From Vreelandella aquamarina (lineage in GTDB: Bacteria; Pseudomonadota; Gammaproteobacteria; Pseudomonadales; Halomonadaceae), in contig NZ_JABYQT010000011.1 in assembly GCF_020075495.1 (NCBI RefSeq), positions 1 through 64,000 on the forward strand: 64,000 nt of DNA, in the 5' to 3' direction. Made by a program: the position numbers and the translations under genes. Shown here one piece after another: positions 1 through 9,050 of this stretch (within the stretch, counting starts at the first letter, position 1; each line of letters starts with the position of its first letter). Below the pieces are notes generated by a model. That model was not told the origin of the DNA. It saw only the letters and a program-made list of their open reading frames with translations, and did not search any database.

Positions 1-13
1 CTTGTGATAGATC

Positions 14-42
14 TTGTGGTAGAGGGTGAATGTCGTTATAAT
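14..42 (+). promoter_or_regulatory. sigma-70-type promoter of rplU-rpmA
   Basis: A perfect -10 hexamer TATAAT (37-42) lies 17 bases after a weak -35 TTGTGG (14-19). It sits about 130 bases before the L21 start, so the transcript would have a long leader. The assignment rests on motif and spacing only. Confidence 0.7.
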
Positions 43-169
43 CCGCGACCCACTCATCATGCTCCCTGTCAGATGGCTGCCAAAAGGGGCGCCACTCGCA
101 GCAGGTCGACAAGAGCGTAAGGCGATGAGCGCTGCCGAAGCGGCATTAACGACAAGTCCGGAGAGCGAC

Positions 170-481
170 ATGTACGCAGTTATCAAAAGCGGTGGCAAAC
201 AGTACCGCGTTCAAGAAGGTCAAACGCTCAAGCTCGAGAAAATCGAAGTCGCCACCGGCGAAACGATCGAGTTTGACGAAGTGCTGCTGGTAGCAGATGG
301 CGACGACTTCAACATTGGTGCGCCGCTGATCAGCGGTGCCAAGGTTTCCGCAGAGGTCGTGTCTCACGGCCGCGGTGACAAGGTGACGATCATCAAGTTC
401 CGTCGTCGTAAGCACCACATGAAGCGTCAGGGCCACCGTCAGTGGTTCACTGAAGTCAAGATTACCGGAATTTCCGCTTAA
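170..481 (+). CDS. rplU: 50S ribosomal protein L21
   Basis: L21 is a 23S rRNA-binding protein of the large ribosomal subunit. The ATG at 170 gives [14 protein letters not shown] and 103 residues, the usual bacterial L21 length; the open frame extends upstream to 26 but that part is not L21-like. The conserved basic C-terminal segment, with [14 protein letters not shown] and then the ITGI ending, is intact. rpmA follows after 32 bases, the classic L21-L27 ribosomal operon, and obgE comes next. Expression is probably driven from the TATAAT promoter at 37-42. Confidence 0.98.
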   Translation: MYAVIKSGGKQYRVQEGQTLKLEKIEVATGETIEFDEVLLVADGDDFNIGAPLISGAKVSAEVVSHGRGDKVTIIKFRRRKHHMKRQGHRQWFTEVKITGISA

Positions 482-513
482 GCGGTTGAATTCCCTCAGA
501 GGAGGTTTTTGCA

Positions 514-2096
<1,583 letters not shown>

Positions 2097-2162
2097 TCAC
2101 GCGCTTGTCCAGCGGTGGCAATATGAGCGTGCTTAATAACGTGCCTTGAAAGGTAGGAGCGG

Positions 2163-3302
2163 ATGGAGAGTCATGAGCTGGGGGTGGGCCGCACGGCCCT
2201 GAGCCGCGCCCGACGTATCGTGGTCAAGATCGGCAGTGCGCTGTTGACCAACGATGGCCGCGGCCTGGACGAAGCCGCCATTGGCGGCTGGGTCGATCAG
2301 GTTGCCAAGCTGCATCAGCAGGGGGTGGAAGTGGTGCTGGTCTCCTCCGGCGCGGTGGCAGCGGGCATGGTGCGCCTGGGCTGGCAGGCCCGCCCGAGCG
2401 CGGTGCACGAGCTTCAGGCCGCCGCAGCGGTCGGCCAGAATGGCTTGACCCAGTGCTATGAGCAGCATTTTGCCCGCCACGCCATGCTGACGGCTCAGGT
2501 CCTGCTCACCCACGATGATCTTTCCAACCGCAAACGCTACCTCAATGCGCTGTCTGCCCTGCGTACCCTGGTCGAGATGCGCGTGGTCCCGGTGATCAAC
2601 GAAAACGATACCGTGGTCACCGACGAGATCCGCTTTGGCGACAACGACACCTTGGGTGCCCTGGTCGCCAACCTGCTGGAAGCCGATGCGCTCTTGCTGC
2701 TCACCGACCAGGAAGGCCTGTTCGACGCCGACCCGCGCCACAACCCCGACGCCCGGATGATTACCGAAGGGCGCGCCGATGACCCGCGCCTGGCCGCGGT
2801 GGCGGGCAGCGGCGGGGCACTGGGGCGGGGCGGCATGAGCACCAAGGTGCGGGCGGCCAAGCTGGCGGCGCGTTCCGGCGCGGTGACGGTCATTGCCAGC
2901 GGCCGCCAGCCGGAGGTCATCAACCGCATCATGGCCGGCGAGGCGCTGGGCACGCTGCTGCACCCGGAGCAGGCGCCCATGGCCGCGCGCAAGCGCTGGC
3001 TGGCGGGCCAGCTTCAGGTACGCGGCACGCTGGTGGTGGATGCCGGGGCGGTCAAGGTGCTGCGGGAGCGCGGCTCCAGCCTGCTGCCGGTAGGCGTGCG
3101 TGGCGTCAAGGGCGAGTTCAAGCGCGGCGATATGGTGGTGTGCGTGGATGAACAGGGCACCCCGGTGGCCAAGGGGCTGGCCAACTATGGCGTGGATGAA
3201 GCGCGCCTGCTGGCCGGCCAGCCCAGCCATCAGATCGAAGCGATTCTGGGCTATGTCGAGGCCCACGAGCTGATTCATCGCGATAACCTGGTCGTCCTGT
3301 AG
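2163..3302 (+). CDS. proB: glutamate 5-kinase
   Basis: ProB phosphorylates glutamate to gamma-glutamyl phosphate, the first and feedback-controlled step of proline synthesis; proline is also a compatible solute. At 379 residues it has an amino-acid kinase domain ([13 protein letters not shown] near the N-terminus, INENDTV and GDNDTLGA in the middle) and a C-terminal PUA domain (about 280-370), the usual two-domain form. An AGGAG site stands six bases before the ATG at 2163. It follows obgE by 66 bases and is closed by the terminator at 3343-3378. Confidence 0.97.
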   Translation: MESHELGVGRTALSRARRIVVKIGSALLTNDGRGLDEAAIGGWVDQVAKLHQQGVEVVLVSSGAVAAGMVRLGWQARPSAVHELQAAAAVGQNGLTQCYEQHFARHAMLTAQVLLTHDDLSNRKRYLNALSALRTLVEMRVVPVINENDTVVTDEIRFGDNDTLGALVANLLEADALLLLTDQEGLFDADPRHNPDARMITEGRADDPRLAAVAGSGGALGRGGMSTKVRAAKLAARSGAVTVIASGRQPEVINRIMAGEALGTLLHPEQAPMAARKRWLAGQLQVRGTLVVDAGAVKVLRERGSSLLPVGVRGVKGEFKRGDMVVCVDEQGTPVAKGLANYGVDEARLLAGQPSHQIEAILGYVEAHELIHRDNLVVL

Positions 3303-3342
3303 CGTCTTGGCGTTATCCACCATCTTGCAACGGCCGAATAGC

Positions 3343-3378
3343 ACGCCGCTTATCGTTTCAGATAAGCGGCGTTTTTTT
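3343..3378 (+). terminator. rho-independent terminator after proB
   Basis: A 12-bp perfect stem (ACGCCGCTTATC / GATAAGCGGCGT) with a six-base loop is followed by seven T. It lies between the convergent proB and DUF1853 genes. Confidence 0.93.
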
Positions 3379-3380
3379 GT

Positions 3381-4391
3381 TCACCCCTTTTGAGCAGGCG
3401 GCAGGGGCACCTGACGAGGCCAGTCATCCGGCACGATGAATACGCGCTCGAAGTGCTGCTGCTCGGGCAGGTAGAGCATGACCTGCTGCGGCCCGCGCTT
3501 TTCAATCTGCTGCTGAATGGCGGGCATCACCAGGCGGGGCGAGTGAAAGTCTTGCAGGCCGGGTGGAGCCAGCCAGTGGGGCTTTTGCAGCCATGCCAGG
3601 GTGAACGGTGAAGCCTGGCTTTGTGCCAGGGCGGGCCAGTCGCGCAGAAAGCACCACCGGCCGCGTCGATGTGCTGCTGTAGCGCCCTCGGGGGGTGGCA
3701 GCGGCGCGTGCCAGGGGTAGAACAGCACGCCGGGCATGGCCAGTCGCTGGCTCAGCATGAGCGGGCGGTCAAGCGGCCCTTGGGTATCGCGGGGCGTCAG
3801 CCAGTGGGCGAGGGCAGCAAGCGCCAGGGGCGTGGTGGAAAGCGGCAACTGATGGCGATGCAGATGGCTCGCCTTCAGCGCCAGGCTATCGAGCCCGCCG
3901 GGGCCGATCCAGCGGCTCTGGCTGTGAGCCTTGCCGGGGCCTTCCGGCAAACCGAGATAGAACTTGATCGCCACTTCCAGGTGTACCGGCGCCGGGTTGG
4001 CGCGGGTACGGTAGAGCATGTCCAGCTCGCCCAGGGTATTGCGTCGGTGGGCAATGCGCACGTTGCGGGCAAGCAGACGTGTACCGGGAGCATTGCCCAG
4101 CATGATATGCCACAGCCGCTCGTGATAATGCCCCAGCCGCGTGGCCCGCGGGTCCTGGGCGCCGGCAAGCGACGCCTTGGAAAGCGTCAGCAGCCACTGT
4201 TCGAGGACGGGCTCTGCCAATCCCAGTTCAACCAGGGTGGGCCGCCCCGCGCAGGGAATGGGCGGGGCAAGTTCCACCAGGTCGGGGGCGTGCGCCAGCC
4301 AGGCCATATCGCGCAGCAGCGCCGACGCCGGGCGCTCGGGCAGCGTATAAAGTGCGGCACTTACACCTTCGGCGTGTGGGGGAGTGGGCAA
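3381..4391 (-). CDS. DUF1853 family protein
   Basis: This 336-residue protein resembles the DUF1853 family of gammaproteobacteria, whose function is unknown. The middle carries the conserved acidic/aromatic segment NTLGELDMLYR ... HLEVAIKFYLG, which looks nuclease-like (E-LD plus E-IK); that catalytic reading is an inference. No signal peptide or membrane segment is seen. The start appears to be TTG at 4391, since AGGAG lies six bases upstream and no ATG follows early. It is convergent with proB and divergent from the dehydrogenase gene. Confidence 0.75.
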   Translation of the reverse strand: MPTPPHAEGVSAALYTLPERPASALLRDMAWLAHAPDLVELAPPIPCAGRPTLVELGLAEPVLEQWLLTLSKASLAGAQDPRATRLGHYHERLWHIMLGNAPGTRLLARNVRIAHRRNTLGELDMLYRTRANPAPVHLEVAIKFYLGLPEGPGKAHSQSRWIGPGGLDSLALKASHLHRHQLPLSTTPLALAALAHWLTPRDTQGPLDRPLMLSQRLAMPGVLFYPWHAPLPPPEGATAAHRRGRWCFLRDWPALAQSQASPFTLAWLQKPHWLAPPGLQDFHSPRLVMPAIQQQIEKRGPQQVMLYLPEQQHFERVFIVPDDWPRQVPLPPAQKG

Positions 4392-4512
4392 GGTGATCTC
4401 CTGGGGCGCTAACGGGGGCAGCGCACCGCCCGGATCCGCGCCAAGCTGCTACGCTTTCCTTGATCGACATTAACGCGATCCCCCGCACTAGCCAAGGAAA
4501 GGAGTGTGTCGA

Positions 4513-5883
4513 ATGGGTAAGTCCAAATCCAGAAAAGCCAAGGCGCAGCATGAAAAATCCCGGCCAGAAGCGTCCCGGTCAGAAACCCCCCAGGCGCAGC
4601 GGTCGGCCCCGCAGGCCCTGACGCCGGAAGTCGGCGCGGCGCTGTTCGAGGATGCCCGCTCACGGCTTGAGGACGTGTTTACCGCGCTGGATATCCACCC
4701 GGATGCACGGGCACGCCTGATGCAGCCAAGCCTGTCGCTTCAGGTCAGTGTCCCGATCCGCATGGATGACGGCAGCCTGAAGGCGTTTCCCGCCTGGCGA
4801 GTGCAGTACGACACCAGCCTGGGTCCGGCCAAGGGCGGCGTACGCTTTCATCCGGACGTCAACCAGCACGAAGTCACCACCCTGAGCTTCTGGATGGCGG
4901 TCAAGTGCGCCGTGGTGAATCTACCCTACGGCGGTGGCAAGGGCGGCGTGCAGGTGGATGCCAAGGCGCTTTCGGCGCTGGAGCGCGAGCGTCTGGCCCG
5001 CGGCTATATCCGTGCCATTGCCGATGTGATGGGCCCGGATCGCGATATTCCCGCGCCGGATGTCAATACCGATGCGACCGTCATGGGCTGGATGATCGAT
5101 GAGTACGAGCAGATTGCGCGCGCCCATGCGCCGGCGGCGATAACCGGCAAACCGCTGGCGCTGGGCGGCTCGCCGGGGCGGGTAGCGGCCACCGGCCGGG
5201 GCGCACTGAAAGTGCTGGACCTGTGGGCCGCGCGCGAAGAGCGCAAGCCCGAGGAGACCACCGTGGCGGTACAGGGATTTGGCAACGCAGCCTATCACTT
5301 CGCCCGCCTGGCCGAGGCGCGAGGCTACAAGGTAGTGGCGCTTTCCGACTCCAGCGGGGCGATCTACCGCGCCGACGGCATCGACATTGCCACCGCCCAC
5401 AAGGACAAGGCCCAGCACGGCAAGCTGAGCAAGAGCGACGCGGGCAAGCACATCAGCGGCGCCGAGCTGCTGGCCCTGGAGGTCGATGTGCTGGCCCTGG
5501 CCGCGCTTGAAAACCAGATTCACGACGAGAACGTGGGCGAGGTGCAGGCCAGCACGATTCTGGAAATTGCCAACGGCCCGCTCACCAGTGCGGCGGACGA
5601 CGCCCTCGCCAAGCGGGACGTACCGGTGCTGCCGGACGTGCTGGCCAATACCGGCGGCGTGGTGGTCAGCTACTTCGAGTGGCTGCAGAACCGGGCGGGT
5701 GAAACCTGGGAAGAAGAGGAGGTGAATCGCCGCCTGGAGGCCTTGCTGGAGGCGGAAGCCGGGCGCGTGTTGAGCCGCGCTGAAGAAGAGGGCGTTACCT
5801 ATCGTCAGGCTGCCTATCGCCAGGGGATCGAGCGCATCGCCGATGCCATCATGGCGCGGGGCAATTGCCTGGATAGCCGCTAG
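4513..5883 (+). CDS. Glu/Leu/Phe/Val-type dehydrogenase (glutamate dehydrogenase-like)
   Basis: This is an NAD(P)-dependent oxidative deaminase of the Glu/Leu/Phe/Val dehydrogenase superfamily, most likely glutamate dehydrogenase. It has 456 residues from the ATG at 4513, which has GGAG eight bases upstream; the earlier GTG lacks one. The core carries PFRVQYD-like WRVQYDTSLGPAKGGVRFHP, then NLPYGGGKGGV with the catalytic lysine, and a Rossmann half from about residue 225 (VQGFGNAAYH). The first about 40 residues are a basic, Ser/Lys/Gln-rich extension not normally seen in the family. Exact substrate is not settled by sequence alone. Confidence 0.88.
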   Translation: MGKSKSRKAKAQHEKSRPEASRSETPQAQRSAPQALTPEVGAALFEDARSRLEDVFTALDIHPDARARLMQPSLSLQVSVPIRMDDGSLKAFPAWRVQYDTSLGPAKGGVRFHPDVNQHEVTTLSFWMAVKCAVVNLPYGGGKGGVQVDAKALSALERERLARGYIRAIADVMGPDRDIPAPDVNTDATVMGWMIDEYEQIARAHAPAAITGKPLALGGSPGRVAATGRGALKVLDLWAAREERKPEETTVAVQGFGNAAYHFARLAEARGYKVVALSDSSGAIYRADGIDIATAHKDKAQHGKLSKSDAGKHISGAELLALEVDVLALAALENQIHDENVGEVQASTILEIANGPLTSAADDALAKRDVPVLPDVLANTGGVVVSYFEWLQNRAGETWEEEEVNRRLEALLEAEAGRVLSRAEEEGVTYRQAAYRQGIERIADAIMARGNCLDSR

Positions 5884-5898
5884 TCACGGCTGAACCAG

Positions 5899-5924
5899 GA
5901 CGGGCTCCCGGAAGGGAGCCCGCT
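5899..5924 (+). terminator. hairpin after the dehydrogenase gene
   Basis: A perfect 9-bp GC-rich stem (CGGGCTCCC / GGGAGCCCG, GGAA loop) sits 17 bases after the stop codon. There is no T-run, so it may be a 3'-end stabiliser or a weak terminator. Confidence 0.5.
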
Positions 5925-5933
5925 GGGGGCGAG

Positions 5934-5969
5934 GATATAGAGCAGATAAAGGAGATATAGAGCAGATAA
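5934..5969. repeat. tandem duplication, 20-bp period
   Basis: The 16-base word GATATAGAGCAGATAA occurs at 5934-5949 and again at 5954-5969, in the gap between convergent genes. The second copy ends at the stop codon of the PepSY gene. It is probably replication slippage. Confidence 0.8.
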
Positions 5970-6446
5970 TCAGTCGCGGTCGATCCGGGTCACGTCCGCA
6001 GAGCCCTGGCGCACGCTGATCTCAAGCTCGCGGCCGCTTTCGTCGCGGCCTTCGATATCGATGATGCCGCTCTTGTCGATGTCGATATCTTCAAACTCGG
6101 TCATGCCTTCCTGCCGGGCGACTTGCAGGGCTTGACGAATATCGTCCTCGCTCATGCCCCAGGCGCCGGTAATCAGGCGCTCGCGCTGCTCCTGAAGCGT
6201 CTCGCCGCTGTCGATGGAGAACTCCACATCAGCGTACCACTCGTCATCCAGCCAGCCTTCCACTTCGGCGCGGCCGCGATCTTCTATACTGATCTCTTCA
6301 TACTGGGTGAAGCCATAGGCGGCAGCATGCCCCAGAACGTCATCGATGCGGTCGATGGGTAGTGAGTCGGCCTGGGCGCTACCTACCGCCGCGGCGAACA
6401 GCAGGGCGGAGGTCGGGATGACGAACATTTTTTTCATGGCGTTCAT
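5970..6446 (-). CDS. secreted PepSY-domain protein
   Basis: This predicted periplasmic protein of 158 residues starts MNAMKKMFVIPTSALLFAAA, a clear Sec signal peptide ending near AQA at 26. The mature part holds two PepSY-like repeats (about 28-80 and 95-155), both rich in Asp/Glu. The ATG at 6446 is preferred because AGAAGGA precedes it; the frame is open to 6488. It is divergent from another PepSY gene that heads the two-component operon. PepSY proteins are often found beside OmpR-family two-component systems, so this one is probably a target or modulator. Its exact role is unknown. Confidence 0.8.
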   Translation of the reverse strand: MNAMKKMFVIPTSALLFAAAVGSAQADSLPIDRIDDVLGHAAAYGFTQYEEISIEDRGRAEVEGWLDDEWYADVEFSIDSGETLQEQRERLITGAWGMSEDDIRQALQVARQEGMTEFEDIDIDKSGIIDIEGRDESGRELEISVRQGSADVTRIDRD

Positions 6447-6545
6447 GGCAAAATCCTTCTCTGGTTGAAGACGAACGTGAAATAGCATTCAGCGAATGCG
6501 ACATGACCGTTATAGCACCCGGGTCTTGCCATAAACTGAATGGGC

Positions 6546-6563
6546 CGTTCATCTAACGTTCAT
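6546..6563 (+). promoter_or_regulatory. direct-repeat binding site for an OmpR-family regulator
   Basis: CGTTCAT-ctaa-CGTTCAT is two identical 7-base half-sites with an 11-bp period. This is the geometry used by OmpR-family response regulators. It lies between the two divergent PepSY genes, 23 bases before the ATG at 6587, and is probably the autoregulatory site of the adjacent two-component system. Confidence 0.6.
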
Positions 6564-6586
6564 GTAGCCTTAGGCATGCTGACACC

Positions 6587-6973
6587 ATGAAAGCCACCCT
6601 GCAGTTCCCTGCCGCTTTTGGCCGTATCGGCCGTTGTCTGTCCCGATGCCTTGTCGGTACCGGGCTCTTGCTGGCCGCTTCTCTGGGCGCCGGGTTTTCT
6701 GCAGGTGCGCTGGGTGATCAGCACTGGGAAGCGCTGCACGGTGACGTGCGCCGCGGCGACGTGGTGCCGCTTGAAACCATTCTCGACTGGCTGGACGCTC
6801 ACTATATCGGCGAGGTGCTGGAAGTGGAGGTAGAGCGCGAGAACGGCTATATCGAGTATGAAATCAAGCTGCTGGGTCCGCAGAACCAGGTGGTCGCGTT
6901 TGAATTCGATGGCCAGAGCGGCCGGTTAATGTCAATCGAGGGCGTGCGCATCGACGACATGCGCCGCCCCTGA
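6587..6973 (+). CDS. PepSY-domain protein upstream of two-component system
   Basis: This 128-residue exported protein has a basic N-terminus and a hydrophobic stretch (about residues 20-40, LVGTGLLLAASLGAGFSAGA). One PepSY domain follows (about 50-125, with EVEVERENGYIEYEIKLLG). It ends five bases before the response regulator gene, so the three genes are one operon. Such PepSY proteins are thought to act in the periplasm near the sensor kinase; that role is inferred. It diverges from the PepSY gene at 5970-6446. Confidence 0.82.
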   Translation: MKATLQFPAAFGRIGRCLSRCLVGTGLLLAASLGAGFSAGALGDQHWEALHGDVRRGDVVPLETILDWLDAHYIGEVLEVEVERENGYIEYEIKLLGPQNQVVAFEFDGQSGRLMSIEGVRIDDMRRP

Positions 6974-6978
6974 GGCGT

Positions 6979-7659
6979 ATGAAAATGAAGTGTTTGCTGG
7001 TAGAGGATGACCAGGCACTGGCGCGGGAACTCAGCCAGGCGCTATGCGACGGTGACTGGCTGGTGGAGCATGCCGAAAGTGGCCAGAAGGCCGATTTTCT
7101 GGTTCGAACCGAAACCTACGATACGCTGATTCTGGATGTGGGCCTGCCTGACGGCGATGGCACCCGCTGGCTCGCCTCCTGGCGCGATGACGGCATCGAC
7201 CTGCCGGTGCTGATTCTCACCGCTCGCGAGCGCTGGGCCGACAAGGCCGCAGGCTTTACCGCCGGCGCCGACGACTACGTCACCAAGCCGTTCGAATCCG
7301 CCGAGGTCCTGTTTCGCCTGCGTGCGCTGGTACGGCGCAGCCACGGCCACGCCCATCCGGTACTCAAGGTAGGCGAGCTGAGCCTGGATACCCATACCCA
7401 GCACGTGACGCTGGCCGGCAGGCCGGTGGGCCTGACCGCCCAGGAGACCCGCCTGCTGGGCTATCTGATGCACGCCGCCCCCCGCGTGGTAAGCCGCAGC
7501 GAGCTTGCCGAACACGTTTACGACCGCGACCAGGAACCCGACTCCAACGTGATCGATGTACAGATCAGCCGGCTGCGCCGCAAGCTGGGCGCCTGGCGGT
7601 TTGCCACGCTCAGGGGCCAGGGCTACCGGCTGCTGGCCGACGAGCCGGACGGGCAGTGA
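6979..7659 (+). CDS. OmpR-family response regulator (QseB/PmrA-like)
   Basis: This is a DNA-binding response regulator of 226 residues. The receiver domain has the acidic pair ED-D at 9-11, phospho-acceptor Asp53 in ILDVGLPDGDG, and the KPF lysine loop. The C-terminal winged helix (about 130-222) includes SRSELAEHVYDRDQEPDSNVIDVQISRLRRKLG, typical of QseB/PmrA/PhoP-like regulators. It shares four bases with the sensor kinase start (GTGA). It probably acts on the 11-bp-period repeat at 6546-6563. The stimulus cannot be told from sequence. Confidence 0.93.
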   Translation: MKMKCLLVEDDQALARELSQALCDGDWLVEHAESGQKADFLVRTETYDTLILDVGLPDGDGTRWLASWRDDGIDLPVLILTARERWADKAAGFTAGADDYVTKPFESAEVLFRLRALVRRSHGHAHPVLKVGELSLDTHTQHVTLAGRPVGLTAQETRLLGYLMHAAPRVVSRSELAEHVYDRDQEPDSNVIDVQISRLRRKLGAWRFATLRGQGYRLLADEPDGQ

Positions 7660-9050
7660 GCGCCTTGCCCGTATGGCAGAAACGCTGGGCGGCGCGTTCG
7701 ATCAGCCTGCGCCTGCTGCTGGCCGTCGTGCTGATGATCGGCATTGCCTTGCCGGTGGCAGGACTGCTGCTGGCACACCACTTTCGCACCGCTGCTACCG
7801 AGGCCTTCGATGAGCGGCTGGAGGCCACGCTTAACGTGATCATTGCCGGCGTGGCGTTCGATCCCATGAGCGAGACGCTCGACTACCAGGGAGCGCTGGG
7901 GGAGCCGCGTTTTGATCAGGTATTTTCCGGCTGGTACTGGCAGGTGACCGACCAGCGAGGCCATACCACCACGTCGCGCTCGCTGTGGGACCAGCGCCTG
8001 CCGGTCACCGACAGTGAAGAGGCCCGCGGGCGCAGCATCGCCGGACCGCGCGGGCAGACACTGCGGGTCATGGAGCGGGATATCTATCTGGCGCCGCTGG
8101 AAGCGCCCCTGCATGTCAGCGTGGCGGTTCAGGACGATGAGCTGAAGCGCGATATAGGTGAGTTTCAGCGCCTGATGTGGCTGGGCCTGCTGAGCCTTGG
8201 GGCGCTGCTGCTGGCACTGCTTGCCCTGCAGGTGCGCTGGGGGCTGGCGCCGCTGCGGCGGATGAAGGCCAATCTGCAGGAAGTGGAGCGAGGCGACGCC
8301 GAACAGCTCGACACCGACCTGCCCGAGGAGCTTGCGACACTGGCCGCCTCCATGAACGCCGTGCTGGCGCGCGACCAGCGGCTGATCGAGCGGGGCCGGC
8401 ATACTGCAGGCAATCTGGCCCATGCGCTGAAAACGCCGCTCAGCGTCATGCGCCTGCTGGTGCGCCAGTTGCCCGAGGCCAACCGCGCCGCCTGGGAGGT
8501 CGAGCTTTCTCGGGTGGACGACGCCGTTCGCCACCATCTGGCGCGAGCGTCGGCGGCCGGAGAGGGCGTGCGCTTTGCCCCCATCGACCTGCATGACACC
8601 CTGGCCCCGCTGCTGAACGGCCTGGCCCGGCTGGCCCGGCGGCGCGAAATTACCCTCGACACCGCCTTTGAAGGCTCGCCGCGTGTGCATGTCGACACCC
8701 AGGATATCCAGGAACTGGTCGGCAACCTGCTGGATAACGCCCTGCGCTGGGCGCGGTGCGAGGTGACCTTGCGGGCCCAGGTGATGGACCGCACGCTGCG
8801 CCTGACGGTCAGCGATGACGGCCCGGGCATGAGCGAGCAGGAGTGCCAGGCCGCCATTGGCCGCGGCCACCGGCTCGATGAGCAGCGCTCGCAAAGCGGC
8901 CTGGGTCTGGCCATCGTGGCGGACCTGGTCACGCTGTACCGCGGCAAGATGCGTCTCGAACGCGCCGAGGTGGGCGGACTTGCCGTCATCATCGACCTGC
9001 CGGTGATCGTGCGCGGCGAGGCAACAAGCAGCAGAGGAGGCCGAGCATGA
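7656..9050 (+). CDS. two-component sensor histidine kinase
   Basis: This membrane sensor kinase has 464 residues and a GTG start overlapping the regulator stop by four bases. TM1 is at about 17-40 and TM2 at about 170-192, enclosing a periplasmic sensor domain of about 130 residues, followed by a HAMP linker. The H-box is NLAHALKTPLSV with His256. The ATPase part has N-box NLLDNALRWA, then DDGPGM and GLGLAIV. The layout fits the QseC/PhoQ/PmrB class. It is translationally coupled to the downstream PhoD-like phosphatase gene, so that enzyme may belong to its output. Confidence 0.93.
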   Translation: MSALPVWQKRWAARSISLRLLLAVVLMIGIALPVAGLLLAHHFRTAATEAFDERLEATLNVIIAGVAFDPMSETLDYQGALGEPRFDQVFSGWYWQVTDQRGHTTTSRSLWDQRLPVTDSEEARGRSIAGPRGQTLRVMERDIYLAPLEAPLHVSVAVQDDELKRDIGEFQRLMWLGLLSLGALLLALLALQVRWGLAPLRRMKANLQEVERGDAEQLDTDLPEELATLAASMNAVLARDQRLIERGRHTAGNLAHALKTPLSVMRLLVRQLPEANRAAWEVELSRVDDAVRHHLARASAAGEGVRFAPIDLHDTLAPLLNGLARLARRREITLDTAFEGSPRVHVDTQDIQELVGNLLDNALRWARCEVTLRAQVMDRTLRLTVSDDGPGMSEQECQAAIGRGHRLDEQRSQSGLGLAIVADLVTLYRGKMRLERAEVGGLAVIIDLPVIVRGEATSSRGGRA

